Shown: positions 1 to 9,553 of the stretch, piece after piece | Position numbering within the stretch: position 1 is the first letter of the stretch | Layout of the letters: each line of letters begins with the position of its first letter | From: Candidatus Gastranaerophilales bacterium | GTDB taxonomy: Bacteria > Cyanobacteriota > Vampirovibrionia > Gastranaerophilales > Gastranaerophilaceae | Assembly: GCA_944323935.1 (NCBI GenBank) | Contig: CALUUJ010000001.1 | Coordinates: 1 to 64,000, forward strand | Length of the DNA: 64,000 bases | Direction: 5' to 3' | Made by a program: the position numbers and the translations under genes | The notes under the pieces: model-generated | Database searches by the model: none | Told to the model about the DNA's origin: nothing | Seen by the model: only the letters and a program-made list of their open reading frames with translations

Positions 1-87
1 TCCTTCGGTGGTACTGTTTCTTACTATTATTATACGCTATTTCTCGTCAAAAATCAACCATTTGTTGTGACAGAGCCAAATATAAAA

Positions 88-118
88 AAGAAAGCTCCTC
101 AAGGTAAGGAGCTTTTTT
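88..118. terminator. Bidirectional terminator downstream of rpsT
   Basis: An 8-bp stem (AAGCTCCT pairing with AGGAGCTT, 92-99 and 107-114) is flanked by A and T runs, so it can work on both strands. It lies 20 nt past the rpsT stop. Bases 1-87 contain no gene I can recognise. Confidence 0.8.
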
Positions 119-138
119 AACCTAAAAATCCAAATCAA

Positions 139-411
139 TTAAGCCATTAATTTATTAACTGCTTTAGTTAATCTTGATTTTTTTCTGGCAGCAGTATTTT
201 TATGTAAAATACCTTTAGAAACAGCTTTGTCGCATAATTTATATGCAGCTGATAATGCTGTATTGATTGCTGCTTGGTCTTTTTCTTTGGCTTGTGCTAA
301 AACAACAACTTTTTTAACGGCAGTTTTGATTGCTGATTTGAAAGCAACATTTCTTTCATAGTTTCTTTCTGCAGTTAAAATTCTTTTTTTAGCGGATTTA
401 ATATTTGCCAT
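139..411 (-). CDS. rpsT: 30S ribosomal protein S20
   Basis: Ribosomal protein S20 binds 16S rRNA early in assembly of the 30S subunit. The 90-residue product has the family's length, the N-terminal MANIKSAKKRI signature and a Lys/Arg-rich all-helical composition ending in KSRLTKAVNKLMA. The ATG at 411 follows an AGAAAGGAAA ribosome-binding site. The gene stands alone, with a terminator just downstream. Its leader holds a perfect 17-bp palindrome at 437-453 and a TATAAT-like -10 box near 480-487, which leaves room for leader-mediated autoregulation of the kind known for S20 in other bacteria. That last point is inference. Confidence 0.97.
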   Translation of the reverse strand: MANIKSAKKRILTAERNYERNVAFKSAIKTAVKKVVVLAQAKEKDQAAINTALSAAYKLCDKAVSKGILHKNTAARKKSRLTKAVNKLMA

Positions 412-436
412 AATGTTTTTCCTTTCTAATGTCAGT

Positions 437-453
437 ATTGTTAATTTAACAAT
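437..453 (-). promoter_or_regulatory. Palindrome in the rpsT leader
   Basis: Arms ATTGTTAA and TTAACAAT are separated by a single T, 26-42 nt upstream of the rpsT start codon. It could be an operator or an mRNA hairpin; function unknown. Confidence 0.3.
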
Positions 454-608
454 CTGCTTAGAGGATTAGTGAGTAAGATTATTATATAGCCTAAAAAAAT
501 AAAGTAAATGAAATATTAAAAATATTAAATATTAAAGTCAAGGTAGCAAAAAAAGTTTATTACTATTTTTAACTTTTTGGAAAAGTGTGTTGGATAAAGT
601 AATAATCA

Positions 609-2216
609 ATGCAGATAAACAGAATATCAGTTAGTCAAGAAACCAATAATAACACTAAATATACTATAAGTAATAAAGGTGCAAGAGAGATTGTAAGGAC
701 TCTTGCTGATCAAGATGCATTAGCGTCTACAATTCTGTTAGAAACTGCTGTTACAGGCGGACGTGGTTATAATGCTTATAAACGCAGCGGTGCGGCAGAA
801 CTTCGAGAAAGAGCTTTTGATGATATAGTCTCTGCTGTATTCTGGATGAAAGGTGTTGATATTTTCAATAAAATTGGAGATAAGATAGGTTCTCATGTTT
901 TAAAATTGCCAACAACAGATTTTGATGTGGGAAAAGATGCATTAAGAACTCCTTTTAAAAATCTTGTTGGAAATTTATCCGAAAAAGTTACTGATCCGGA
1001 TATGCTTAAAAAACTTGAAAAAAAGCTTGCAATATTTAAGTTCTCAAAAATTATATTGTCAACTTTATTAGCGACAGGCTTTGTTGGTTTTGCGCTTCCT
1101 AAAATAAATCAAGCAATTACTAAGAAGTTAATGCATAAAGATACTAATGATAAATTAAATGTGCCTAAAAATTCCAAATTTAAATCAAAAAAAGATCTTA
1201 AAAGTGATAACACATATTCTCAATATATTTCTGTATCTTTTGATGAGTTCGATAGAAAAATTGGGTTAAAAAATAATCCTGTTTTCAAAGGAATTTCTCC
1301 TAATACTTTTACGACAGTTGCTCATTATTTGGAAAATAATAAAATATGTAAGTTATTATCAAGTGATGTAGGTATATTAACAGGTCGTGTTACTACTGCA
1401 AGAAATAAAGATGAAGGGTTGGAATATTTATTTAGAGATACAGCTTCATCATTCTTCTATATTGCAAGTACACCTATAATATATTCTTTATTGCAAAAAG
1501 TGACAGATAGTGCAAAGAGCACTTCCATAGATACGGTTGCGACAAAACAAGTTTATAATATGTGTTTAGAACAAATTAGAAATGCAGATGGAACATTTGG
1601 TTCAATTGGCGTAAGGGACTTTGCTACAAAAACTATTGGAATTCTGGATGATAAGGCTAAAGAACTATTAACTAAACTTCCGTTTAATTCGGATGTTATA
1701 TCTTTGACTGAGTTGAGTAAGCATATAACAGATGAAATATTGCTTAAAAAAGCTGCAGAACTTTCTAAACTTCAGCCTCAACAAGCCGGAATAGGTGCTG
1801 TTTTAACAAGACAGCAAGTTGCGGATGTGTTAAAAAATGGTGCAATAAGTGAACCTTCGTTTATGCAAAGGATATTCAAAACCAAATTTGGTGAAGCTTT
1901 AACAAACCCATATAAATTTATTCCAATGAAAAAGATTACTAAATTTAGAGACAATATTGATGATTATGCAAAAGCCATAATTGATTTTGCAAATAAAACA
2001 AACAACGGTGTTGTTGATAAAAAACTTCTTGATAAATTGTCAAAGAGAAGCTTTATTATGTCTGCAGGATTTAGAGCAATAGCAATAGGTATTTCTGCTT
2101 TTGCTTTAGGTTTTGCAATACCTAAAATACAGTATGCTATTACAGCAAAAAGAACCGGTAGTACAAAAGCTCCTGGCTTGAGAGAGTTTGAACAACCTGA
2201 AAATGAAAAAGCATAA
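609..2216 (+). CDS. Orphan membrane protein with two matching membrane repeats
   Basis: I do not recognise a named family. The 535-residue product has two similar hydrophobic segments: about 146-173 (GFVGFALPKINQAITKK) and about 486-514 (ALGFAIPKIQYAITAKR). Each follows a basic helix and ends in the same FA-[LI]-PKI-x-x-AIT-K pattern, so the protein looks like an internal duplication. The N-terminal third carries a GGRGYNAYKRSG motif (50-61) and an FDDIVSAVFWMKGVDIFNK stretch (70-88). Residues 223-234 read NPVFKGISPNTF. There is no cleavable signal peptide and no clear Shine-Dalgarno at the ATG. It probably belongs to a lineage-restricted multigene family of inner-membrane proteins. Confidence 0.75.
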   Translation: MQINRISVSQETNNNTKYTISNKGAREIVRTLADQDALASTILLETAVTGGRGYNAYKRSGAAELRERAFDDIVSAVFWMKGVDIFNKIGDKIGSHVLKLPTTDFDVGKDALRTPFKNLVGNLSEKVTDPDMLKKLEKKLAIFKFSKIILSTLLATGFVGFALPKINQAITKKLMHKDTNDKLNVPKNSKFKSKKDLKSDNTYSQYISVSFDEFDRKIGLKNNPVFKGISPNTFTTVAHYLENNKICKLLSSDVGILTGRVTTARNKDEGLEYLFRDTASSFFYIASTPIIYSLLQKVTDSAKSTSIDTVATKQVYNMCLEQIRNADGTFGSIGVRDFATKTIGILDDKAKELLTKLPFNSDVISLTELSKHITDEILLKKAAELSKLQPQQAGIGAVLTRQQVADVLKNGAISEPSFMQRIFKTKFGEALTNPYKFIPMKKITKFRDNIDDYAKAIIDFANKTNNGVVDKKLLDKLSKRSFIMSAGFRAIAIGISAFALGFAIPKIQYAITAKRTGSTKAPGLREFEQPENEKA

Positions 2217-2259
2217 TAGAAATACAATGCAAACTTGATTAAATTTTAGGAGTTTAAGA

Positions 2260-2541
2260 ATGTATCCAAACAGTAAAAATTTAATAAAAGAAAAACTGTT
2301 AATAAAAGCAATTTCTACAACTATAAAAAAACTTCGTAAAGAAAAATTAAAATCTCAAAGAATGCTTGCTGATGAGTATGAAATTCAGAAATCTTTACTA
2401 AGCAGAATGGAATCTGCATCCAATAGTCCTATGTTTATTTCTGTATGGAAAGTTGCAGAAGCATTAGGTGTGAAACCTTCTGATTTTGTTATGTTGATAG
2501 AAAAAGAATTGCCTGAAAATTTTTTATTAACTGATGAATAA
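2260..2541 (+). CDS. XRE/Cro-CI family transcriptional regulator
   Basis: This 93-residue protein is one helix-turn-helix domain. Helices cover roughly 17-78, with the pattern IKKLRKEKLKSQRMLADEY followed by IQKSLLSRMESASNSP, which is typical of HTH_3 repressors. There is no effector domain. The ATG follows a good GGAG ribosome-binding site 8 nt upstream. It starts 43 bp after the orphan membrane protein and may share its transcript. It ends 1 bp before the convergent rdgB end, with no visible terminator between them. Its target is unknown. Confidence 0.85.
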   Translation: MYPNSKNLIKEKLLIKAISTTIKKLRKEKLKSQRMLADEYEIQKSLLSRMESASNSPMFISVWKVAEALGVKPSDFVMLIEKELPENFLLTDE

Positions 2542-2542
2542 T

Positions 2543-3124
2543 TTATAATAAATTTTCTTCAATCCATTCAAGCATAGGTATTAGGGCGTTAGCTCTATGT
2601 GAAATTTTATTCTTCTCTTCATTAGGAAGTTCTGCCATTGTTTGATTCTTTGACGGAATAAAAAATATAGGATCATAGCCAAAACCATTTGTACCTTTGG
2701 GAGAATCATCTATATAGCCAAATACTTTACCTGTTTGTGTGTGGATTATTTCTCCATCTGCATTAACCAAAACCATAGACGAAACAAAATGAGCACTTCT
2801 CCAGTCGTATGGGACATCTTTCATTTCAGATAAAAGTTTTTTTATCTTTTCCTTTTGAGTTTGAGCATATCTTGCAGAATGTATACCTGGGCGCCCTTCT
2901 AAAGCATCAACACAAAGTCCAGAATCGTCTGCCAAACAATATGTTTTCATTATTTTTGCAGCTTCTTTTGCTTTTATAGCAGCGTTTTCTTCAAAATTTT
3001 TACCGTCTTCAACAGGATTAAAATCCCCCTTAACTACATCAAAAATAATATTTTGATTTTTATTAATTGCATTGATTTCTTCTAATTTATGCGGATTTGA
3101 AGTTGCCAAAGTTATTTTAATCAT
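2543..3124 (-). CDS. rdgB: XTP/dITP nucleoside triphosphate pyrophosphatase (RdgB/HAM1)
   Basis: It hydrolyses non-canonical purine triphosphates (XTP, dITP, ITP) to monophosphates, keeping them out of DNA and RNA. The 193-residue length fits the Ham1 family. Family motifs are present: TSNPHKLEEI at the N-terminus, the acidic LADDSGLCVDAL loop with the metal-binding aspartates, GYDPIFFIP, and SHRANAL near the C-terminus. The gene starts 3 bp after the uppS stop, so the two are probably translated from one mRNA. Confidence 0.96.
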   Translation of the reverse strand: MIKITLATSNPHKLEEINAINKNQNIIFDVVKGDFNPVEDGKNFEENAAIKAKEAAKIMKTYCLADDSGLCVDALEGRPGIHSARYAQTQKEKIKKLLSEMKDVPYDWRSAHFVSSMVLVNADGEIIHTQTGKVFGYIDDSPKGTNGFGYDPIFFIPSKNQTMAELPNEEKNKISHRANALIPMLEWIEENLL

Positions 3125-3127
3125 ATT

Positions 3128-3871
3128 TTATTTCCCGAATCTTCTGTTTCTTGACTGAAATTCAATTATAGCTTCAGATAGTGCATTTTCATCAAAATCA
3201 GGCCAGAATTTATCTGTAACATATATTTCAGAGTATGCAACTTGCCATAGTAAATAATTACTTATTCTTTTTTCACCGCCTGTTCTGATTAATAAATCAG
3301 GAGCGGGAAGATTTTTTGTATAGAGTTCACTTTCTATTGTATTTTCGTTAATATCTGAAATTTCAAGTTGTCCATTTTGAACTTTTTTGCAAATTTCTTT
3401 TACTGCATTTGTAATTTCCATTCTTGAACCGTAGTTAAATGCAATTTGAAGATTTAATGTATTGCATTTTGATGTTTTATCTTCTCCGAATTCAAGTACG
3501 TCATTTATTTCTTTAGAAAGTGATTCCCTGTCGCCAATGAAAGTCAGTCTGATATCATTTTCGATAAATTCCGGTACTTCTTTTATAATAGTTTTTGCAA
3601 GTAAAGACATTAAGAAATCAACTTCTTCTTTTTCTCTGTTCCAATTTTCTGTAGAGAAGGCATATACCGTAAGATATTTAATGCCAAATTTTTTGCATGC
3701 TTTTAGTGTTGTTCTTAATGCTTCAACACCCATTTTATGACCTGCTGCAGAGGGTAAAAGTCTGCTTTTTGCCCAACGTCTGTTTCCATCCATAATGATG
3801 GCAATATGTTTTAGGTTTGTTTCTTCTATTATATTTTTTATATTTTTATTTTCTGCTAAAGTTTTTTTCAT
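3128..3871 (-). CDS. uppS: Isoprenyl transferase / undecaprenyl diphosphate synthase
   Basis: A cis-prenyltransferase that extends farnesyl diphosphate with isopentenyl units to make the C55 lipid carrier for peptidoglycan and O-antigen synthesis. Signature motifs are visible: HIAIIMDGNRRWAK with the catalytic Asp (D28 from the chosen start) and, near the C-terminus, RTGGEKRISNYLLWQVAYSE. I chose the ATG at 3871 (247 residues). A longer in-frame ATG at 3922 would add 17 hydrophobic residues not seen in the family. A TATAAT-like box lies about 25 nt upstream of the chosen start. The gene leads the uppS-rdgB pair. Confidence 0.96.
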   Translation of the reverse strand: MKKTLAENKNIKNIIEETNLKHIAIIMDGNRRWAKSRLLPSAAGHKMGVEALRTTLKACKKFGIKYLTVYAFSTENWNREKEEVDFLMSLLAKTIIKEVPEFIENDIRLTFIGDRESLSKEINDVLEFGEDKTSKCNTLNLQIAFNYGSRMEITNAVKEICKKVQNGQLEISDINENTIESELYTKNLPAPDLLIRTGGEKRISNYLLWQVAYSEIYVTDKFWPDFDENALSEAIIEFQSRNRRFGK

Positions 3872-3976
3872 TATATTTTCTCTTACAAGTGAATTATAAG
3901 ATAAAAAAATATAAAAGAACAATTATTGGCAATTTTTATTATTGATGTGTTTTATGCAGTTAAAAGGAAATAAAAT

Positions 3977-4642
3977 ATGCAAATTAATAATTATAACAGA
4001 AATCTTAAACCTTCTTTTCAGAGTTTATACATAGTAAAAGCTAAAGAAAATCCGGATAAAGTTGACGATATTCTAGATCTATCTGATAGATATTCATATT
4101 CGAGAGCTGGAATCTCATCTTTTACAGAAATTCCTGAAGATAACTATAGCTATTCCAATTCTACTATAAAATTTATAGGTGAAAATTATGCTGCAGATGA
4201 TGAAATTGAGACAATGCTTGCTAATAGAGGTATAAATTTTACCAGAAAATCATTTTCAGAATTACTCGATTCTGCAGATAGTGTAAAATCAAGAGTTGTA
4301 TTATCTCCTGAAGATAAAGCAAAAGGATATAAATTAGTTGAAATTGACAGAATAAATTTTGATGAAAAATATGATTTCTATGGTTTTGCATATGTTGGGA
4401 GAAGAGGAAGAATATCTCAGCCAGAACGAACTGATAGATTTGAACAATATTTAAAAACCGGTAAGGAAATATATGCACCTGTTGTTCATATTAATGATGA
4501 TGGAAGACATCCTGAAATTGTTTTTGGAGATGGAAGACACAGATATGCTTATATGCGTGATATGAAAATGAATGGTATTCCTGTTGCAATGAATGATGAA
4601 TCAATAAAAATTGCAAGAAAATACGGTTTGCTCTTTGATTAA
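3977..4642 (+). CDS. Orphan protein with ParB/sulfiredoxin-like C-terminal motif
   Basis: The product is 221 residues. Its first 20 residues (MQINNYNRNLKPSFQSLYIV) resemble the leader style of other orphans in this window. Residues 165-205 read APVVHINDD, then IVFGDGRHRYAYMRD, then GIPVAM. The GDGRHRYA signature is characteristic of ParB/Srx-fold nuclease or nucleotide-binding domains. No DNA-binding HTH or partner ParA is present, so plasmid partitioning is unlikely. The rest (1-160) has no family I recognise. A good AAGGAAA ribosome-binding site precedes the ATG. I read it as a ParB/Srx-fold enzyme of unknown substrate. Confidence 0.7.
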   Translation: MQINNYNRNLKPSFQSLYIVKAKENPDKVDDILDLSDRYSYSRAGISSFTEIPEDNYSYSNSTIKFIGENYAADDEIETMLANRGINFTRKSFSELLDSADSVKSRVVLSPEDKAKGYKLVEIDRINFDEKYDFYGFAYVGRRGRISQPERTDRFEQYLKTGKEIYAPVVHINDDGRHPEIVFGDGRHRYAYMRDMKMNGIPVAMNDESIKIARKYGLLFD

Positions 4643-4685
4643 GATTTTATATTGAAAAAGATTAAGAACTAAGATTGTTAATAAT

Positions 4686-4713
4686 TTGCTCAAAAGCTTG
4701 TTTGTGTTACAAT
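4686..4713 (+). promoter_or_regulatory. Probable gyrA promoter
   Basis: TTGCTC (4686-4691) and TACAAT (4708-4713) are separated by 16 nt. The -10 lies between an 8-bp inverted repeat, CTCAAAAG (4689-4696) and CTTTTGAG (4728-4735), which could be an operator. Confidence 0.45.
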
Positions 4714-4780
4714 ATAGGTATCATGAACTTTTGAGAGAGTGAGAAATTTAATAATAAATTGTCATAAAGGGGTATAAGTT

Positions 4781-7324
4781 TTGGCTCAACAGAATTTTTT
4801 TGAAGATGGAAAAATTGTTCCGGTTAATATACGTGAACAAATGAAGCAATGTTATATAGATTATGCAATGTCTGTAATTATAGGTAGAGCACTTCCTGAT
4901 GTTAGAGATGGTTTAAAACCTGTTCACAGACGTATTTTATTCGCAATGAATGAACTTGGTATGACACCTGATAAACCATTCAAAAAGTGTGCGAGAATCG
5001 TTGGTGAAGTTTTAGGTAAATATCACCCCCACGGTGACATAGCTGTTTATGAATCTTTAGTTAGAATGGCTCAGGATTTTTCAACAAGATATCTTACTGT
5101 AGACGGGCATGGTAACTTTGGTAGTGTCGATGGTGACGGTGCCGCTGCTATGAGGTATACGGAAGCCAGAATGCATAAAATTACAACTTCTATGCTTGCC
5201 GATATTGATTGTGAAACAGTTGATTTTGTTCCGAACTTTGACGGTTCACTTGAAGAGCCTTCTGTTTTACCAGTTAGATTACCAATGCTATTGTTAAATG
5301 GTGTTTCTGGTATTGCGGTAGGTATGGCTACAAATGTCCCGCCACATAACTTATGCGAAATAGTTGATGGTACTATTGCGTTGATTGATAACCCTAATTT
5401 GACAATTGATGAACTTATGCACCATGTGAAAGGCCCTGATTTTCCTACAGGGGCAAGTATTATTGGTGTTTCTGAAATTAGAAAAGCTTATGCTACAGGT
5501 CGTGGTTCTATAAAAATGTCTGCTATATCAACATTTGAAGAAATTCCTGCCGGTGGCGGACGTCAATCAAGAACGGCTATTGTTGTTACCGAAATTCCAT
5601 ATCAGGTAAATAAGGCCGCTTTAATCACAAAAATAGCAGAACTTGTCAGAGACAAAAAAATCGATGGTATATCTGATATACGTGATGAATCTGACCGTGA
5701 TGGTATGAGAATTGTTATCGAACTTAAACGTGATGCAAAACCAGAAGTAGTAAGGAATAACCTTTATAAATATACTCAATTGACAGCTACATTTGGGGTT
5801 AATATGTTGGCTTTAGTTGGTCAACAGCCAAGATTAATGAATTTATTAGAAGTTCTTAACGAATTTATTGAACACAGAGTTGAGATTATTACAAGAAGAA
5901 CTTTATTCTTCTTGAAAAAAGCAAAAATGAGAGCCCATATTTTAGAAGGGTTATTAATTGCTTTAGCAAGCTTGGATGATGTCATTGAATTAATTAAAAA
6001 ATCTAAAACCGCAGATGAAGCAAGAATAGGTCTTATGTCCAAATTTGGTCTTGATGTCGATCAGGCTAATGCTATTTTGGAAATGCAATTAAGACGTTTA
6101 ACAGGTTTGGAACAAGATAAAATCAAGGCAGAGTATGAAGAATTGAAAAAGAAAATTCAAGAATATGAAGAGTTACTTGCCGACAGAAATAAAGTTCTAA
6201 ACTTGATAAAACAAGAATTAAATGAAGATAAAGAAAAATATGGAGATGACAGAAAAACTCAAATTCTTCCTGAAGCTGATGAAATGACAATAGAAGATTT
6301 GACTCCAAATATACCAATGGCAGTATTTATAACTCGTCAAGGTTATATTAAACGTATTTCTTTAGATGTATTTGAACGTCAAAACCGTGCAACTAGAGGG
6401 AAAGGCGGAATCAAGACAAAAGAAGACGATGATGTAGGACACTTCTTCACTGCAATGATGCATGATAAAGTATTGTTCTTCTCAAGTAAAGGTACTGTTT
6501 ATAGCTTGAATGTATATGATTTCCCTGAAGGATCAAGACAAGCAAAAGGTCTTCCTATAATAAACGTACTGCCGCTTGAACAAGATGAACAAATAACAGC
6601 AGTTGTTCCTGTATCAAACTTCGATCCTAAATCAAATCTTATTATGTTAACAAAAAAAGGTTATATAAAGAGGATTGGTCTTGATAACTTCGCTTCAATA
6701 AGAAAGACCGGCATAATAGCTATAGGACTTGAAGAAGGTGACAGCTTGAATTGGGTAAAACAAGCAAATAATTCTGATGAAGTATTTATTGCTACAAGCT
6801 GTGGTATGGCAATAAGATTTGCTATTGATGATTTAAGACCTTTAGGCAGAAGTGCAAGAGGTGTAAATTCAATGAAATTGAGAACAGCAGATACAATTAT
6901 TGGCTGTGATATTATACCAAGAAACTTTGATGCTGATTTATTGGTTGTAACTTCTGACGGATTTGGTAAACGTTCAAAAATGTCAGAATTCAGACCTCAA
7001 AACAGAGGTGGTATTGGTTTAATTGCTACAAAATTTAAAACCGCTTCATCAAGATTGGTTGCTTTAACAGTAGTTGAAGAAGATGATGAAATTATGGTTG
7101 TTACTCAAAATGGTATTGTGTCCAGAATTAAGGCAAGCGATGTTTCACGTCAAGGCAGACCGGCAACTGGTGTTAGAATCCAAAACTTAATGGAAAATGA
7201 TTCTGTTATGGCAGTAAATAAAATAGTAGTTACTGATACTAAGGATTCATACAGTGAAGAAACTATGAATGAAAATGTAGAACAAGCTATACAAAATAAA
7301 TTGGGAGATATTGATAATGAATAA
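4781..7324 (+). CDS. gyrA: DNA gyrase subunit A
   Basis: GyrA cuts and rejoins DNA in the A2B2 gyrase that introduces negative supercoils. The 847-residue protein has the winged-helix/tower breakage-reunion domain with RYTE and the catalytic Tyr126. A coiled-coil gate and a C-terminal beta-pinwheel follow; the pinwheel carries a GyrA-box-like [13 protein letters not shown], which favours gyrase over topoisomerase IV. In the quinolone pocket, residues 86-91 read DIAVYE: Ile87 replaces the Ser of E. coli position 83, and Glu91 stands at the Asp87 position. The start is TTG at 4781 behind AAAGGGG. Translation is coupled to ridA (8-bp overlap). The partner gyrB lies at about 50-52.5 kb on the other strand. 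Confidence 0.97.
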   Translation: MAQQNFFEDGKIVPVNIREQMKQCYIDYAMSVIIGRALPDVRDGLKPVHRRILFAMNELGMTPDKPFKKCARIVGEVLGKYHPHGDIAVYESLVRMAQDFSTRYLTVDGHGNFGSVDGDGAAAMRYTEARMHKITTSMLADIDCETVDFVPNFDGSLEEPSVLPVRLPMLLLNGVSGIAVGMATNVPPHNLCEIVDGTIALIDNPNLTIDELMHHVKGPDFPTGASIIGVSEIRKAYATGRGSIKMSAISTFEEIPAGGGRQSRTAIVVTEIPYQVNKAALITKIAELVRDKKIDGISDIRDESDRDGMRIVIELKRDAKPEVVRNNLYKYTQLTATFGVNMLALVGQQPRLMNLLEVLNEFIEHRVEIITRRTLFFLKKAKMRAHILEGLLIALASLDDVIELIKKSKTADEARIGLMSKFGLDVDQANAILEMQLRRLTGLEQDKIKAEYEELKKKIQEYEELLADRNKVLNLIKQELNEDKEKYGDDRKTQILPEADEMTIEDLTPNIPMAVFITRQGYIKRISLDVFERQNRATRGKGGIKTKEDDDVGHFFTAMMHDKVLFFSSKGTVYSLNVYDFPEGSRQAKGLPIINVLPLEQDEQITAVVPVSNFDPKSNLIMLTKKGYIKRIGLDNFASIRKTGIIAIGLEEGDSLNWVKQANNSDEVFIATSCGMAIRFAIDDLRPLGRSARGVNSMKLRTADTIIGCDIIPRNFDADLLVVTSDGFGKRSKMSEFRPQNRGGIGLIATKFKTASSRLVALTVVEEDDEIMVVTQNGIVSRIKASDVSRQGRPATGVRIQNLMENDSVMAVNKIVVTDTKDSYSEETMNENVEQAIQNKLGDIDNE

Positions 7325-7691
7325 GATTATCAGTACAGATAAAGCACCAAAAGCGATAGGTCCATATTCACAAGCTTATCAGTGTGGAAATACATTATAT
7401 TGTTCCGGTCAGATTGCAATTAATCCCGAAACTAATGAATTTATTGGCGGAACTATTGAAGAGCAAACGAATCAGATATTAAAGAATATTAAAGGCCTAC
7501 TTGAAGCAGCAGGATATGGTTTTGAAGATGTTGTAAAAACAACTTGTTTTATTGCTGAAATGAAAGATTTTGCAGTGTTTAATTCATTATATGAAAAAGC
7601 TTTTGTTTCAAAACCAGCTCGTTCTTGTGTTGCTGCAAAAGAATTACCTAAAGGTGCTTTAGCTGAAATAGAAGTAATTGCGGTTAAGTAA
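7317..7691 (+). CDS. ridA: RidA family reactive intermediate deaminase
   Basis: RidA hydrolyses the toxic enamine/imine (2-aminoacrylate) released by PLP enzymes such as threonine dehydratase. The 124-residue protein has the YjgF/RidA fold signatures: [12 protein letters not shown] at the N-terminus, [13 protein letters not shown], and [21 protein letters not shown] at the C-terminus with the conserved substrate-binding Arg. I chose the ATG at 7317 because GGGAG at 7303-7307 sits 9 nt upstream. A TTG at 7311 would be only 3 nt away. It overlaps the gyrA stop by 8 bp and the dtd start by 1 bp. Confidence 0.96.
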   Translation: MNKIISTDKAPKAIGPYSQAYQCGNTLYCSGQIAINPETNEFIGGTIEEQTNQILKNIKGLLEAAGYGFEDVVKTTCFIAEMKDFAVFNSLYEKAFVSKPARSCVAAKELPKGALAEIEVIAVK

Positions 7692-8140
7692 TGAAACTTG
7701 TTGTTCAAAGAGTTGATAATGCTTCCGTTACTATTGAAAATGAATTATTCAGTTCAATAGGCAGGGGGTATTTGGTTCTGTTTGGCGCAGAAAAAAATGA
7801 CACAAAAGAACAAGCCGATTGGCTTGCTAATAAACTTTGTGCATTAAGATGTTTCCCTGACGAAAATGAGAAGATGAATCTTTCTATAAAAGATATTAAT
7901 GGTGAAATGCTTATAGTGTCTCAGTTTACTTTATGTGCAGATATAAAAAAGGGAACTCGTCCAAGTTTTGATAATGCGATGAAACCTGATGAAGCAAAAT
8001 TGATGTATGAATATTTTATTTCAAAAGTGAAAGAACATAGTATTTCTGTTAAAACGGGAGTTTTTGGTGCTCATATGCAGGTAAATCTTTTAAATAACGG
8101 TCCGGTTACTTTTATTATTAATGCTCCAATTATAAGTTGA
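7691..8140 (+). CDS. dtd: D-aminoacyl-tRNA deacylase
   Basis: DTD removes D-amino acids (and Gly from tRNA-Ala) from mischarged tRNAs. The 149-residue length is standard. Both active-site signatures are present: SQFTLCAD (77-84) and the cross-subunit Gly-cisPro motif in NNGPVT (135-140), which enforces chiral discrimination. The ATG overlaps the ridA TAA by one base, so the genes are translationally coupled. The pairing with ridA groups two damage-control enzymes behind gyrA. Confidence 0.97.
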   Translation: MKLVVQRVDNASVTIENELFSSIGRGYLVLFGAEKNDTKEQADWLANKLCALRCFPDENEKMNLSIKDINGEMLIVSQFTLCADIKKGTRPSFDNAMKPDEAKLMYEYFISKVKEHSISVKTGVFGAHMQVNLLNNGPVTFIINAPIIS

Positions 8141-8155
8141 TTTCGAGGTAGGGGT

Positions 8156-9553
8156 ATGCTGAGAAGATTTAATTTAACTTTAAATAAACTCTTAGAAAAA
8201 CCCGAAATAATATTTGTTATTTTAGCTTTTATATTTGGAAGTATATTTCTATTCCAAACACCGCCTTTCGAAGTTCCCGATGAACCTAATCATTTGCTTA
8301 GAACTTGTGAAATTGCTGATTTTATATTTTATAGTAAAACACCTGTGCAAGATACAGATTATGATAAATATTTTTTAAATATTGATAAATCGAGTTATAT
8401 TAAAAAAAATTCTGATAATAATAAATATAATTGTATGCAAAGAGAAAAGGCTCAATTTCACGCAGCTTCTCGTAATTCAGCAATTATGTATATTATTCCT
8501 GCACTGGGTATAAAAATTGGCAGTTTATTTACTCAGGATGGTAATATTTTGTTTTATATTGGAAGATTCTTGAACCTTCTTTTATATATTTCGCTTTCAG
8601 CGCTTGCAATAAAGATTACACCAGTATTTAAATACCCATTTATGTATGTTGCTTTATTACCAATGGCTTTATTTGAGGGAATGAGTTACAGTGCTGATTC
8701 ATTTAATAATGCTTTTGCTTTTTTCTTCTTCGCTTTTATTTTTAACTTAATATTCTCAAAGAATGAAATTACAAAGAAAGATTTTATAATACTTAGTATA
8801 TTATCTTGTATTTGTGCAATGTGTAAAGGATTGGTTTTTTATTTATTTTTATTGTTGCTTTTACCTACTTTTTCAAAAGAATTTCGGTTTAAAAAATATT
8901 TATATATAGTTATATTAATTTTGGTTTCATTTTTTATTTGTCAGTATTGGATAGCTATAAATTCCAACAATTTAAATTCAAAATATCCTGTAATTAATGA
9001 TTTTTTATATATATTTAAATATCCAATGGTAGTCTTTCAAAAAATTTGTATTACTAGTTTGCTAAATATTGTAAACTATTTTAAACAAACTATAGGTGTT
9101 TTAGGGTGGTTACATATATTTTTGCGTCCTGATGTTTATGTATTTGGTTTTATGTCTTTTATATCAATGATTATTTTTATTAAAGAAAAAATATCATTTA
9201 AGTTTAGAATAACCGCACTATTAATTATTTTGGCTTCGTATTTTATAATTCAATATACTCTTTTAATTTATTGGTCAAATCCAAATGCTCAAATAATTAA
9301 TGGTTTCCAGGGGAGATATTTGATTCCTATGCTGCCTTTATTATTTATTGTGTTTGCTAATAGTAAATTTACTTTTAGTGAAAAAATTATAAAAACATAT
9401 AAAATATTATTAATAATTTCAATTGTTTATATGTTAATAAGCAGTTATTTTACATTAAATGTTTTCTATAATGTATTGGGCTTAGATAGAAATATAATGG
9501 ATGATTTTCTTAACAACAAAGTGCAACTGATTAATAAATCTGATATAAATTAA
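8156..9553 (+). CDS. DUF2142 family polytopic membrane protein
   Basis: The 465-residue protein has about ten to eleven hydrophobic helices. Its extracytoplasmic motif PPFEVPDEPNH (36-46), just after the first helix, is the hallmark of DUF2142, a GT-C-like family often found with cell-surface polysaccharide genes. The acidic DE pair in this motif matches the catalytic position of lipid-linked sugar transferases, so glycosyl transfer from a polyprenyl-phosphate donor is a reasonable inference but not shown. It lies 15 bp after dtd with a GAGGTAGGGG ribosome-binding region, so it is the last gene of the gyrA operon. Codons are more AT-rich than in gyrA, as expected for a membrane protein. Confidence 0.85.
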   Translation: MLRRFNLTLNKLLEKPEIIFVILAFIFGSIFLFQTPPFEVPDEPNHLLRTCEIADFIFYSKTPVQDTDYDKYFLNIDKSSYIKKNSDNNKYNCMQREKAQFHAASRNSAIMYIIPALGIKIGSLFTQDGNILFYIGRFLNLLLYISLSALAIKITPVFKYPFMYVALLPMALFEGMSYSADSFNNAFAFFFFAFIFNLIFSKNEITKKDFIILSILSCICAMCKGLVFYLFLLLLLPTFSKEFRFKKYLYIVILILVSFFICQYWIAINSNNLNSKYPVINDFLYIFKYPMVVFQKICITSLLNIVNYFKQTIGVLGWLHIFLRPDVYVFGFMSFISMIIFIKEKISFKFRITALLIILASYFIIQYTLLIYWSNPNAQIINGFQGRYLIPMLPLLFIVFANSKFTFSEKIIKTYKILLIISIVYMLISSYFTLNVFYNVLGLDRNIMDDFLNNKVQLINKSDIN

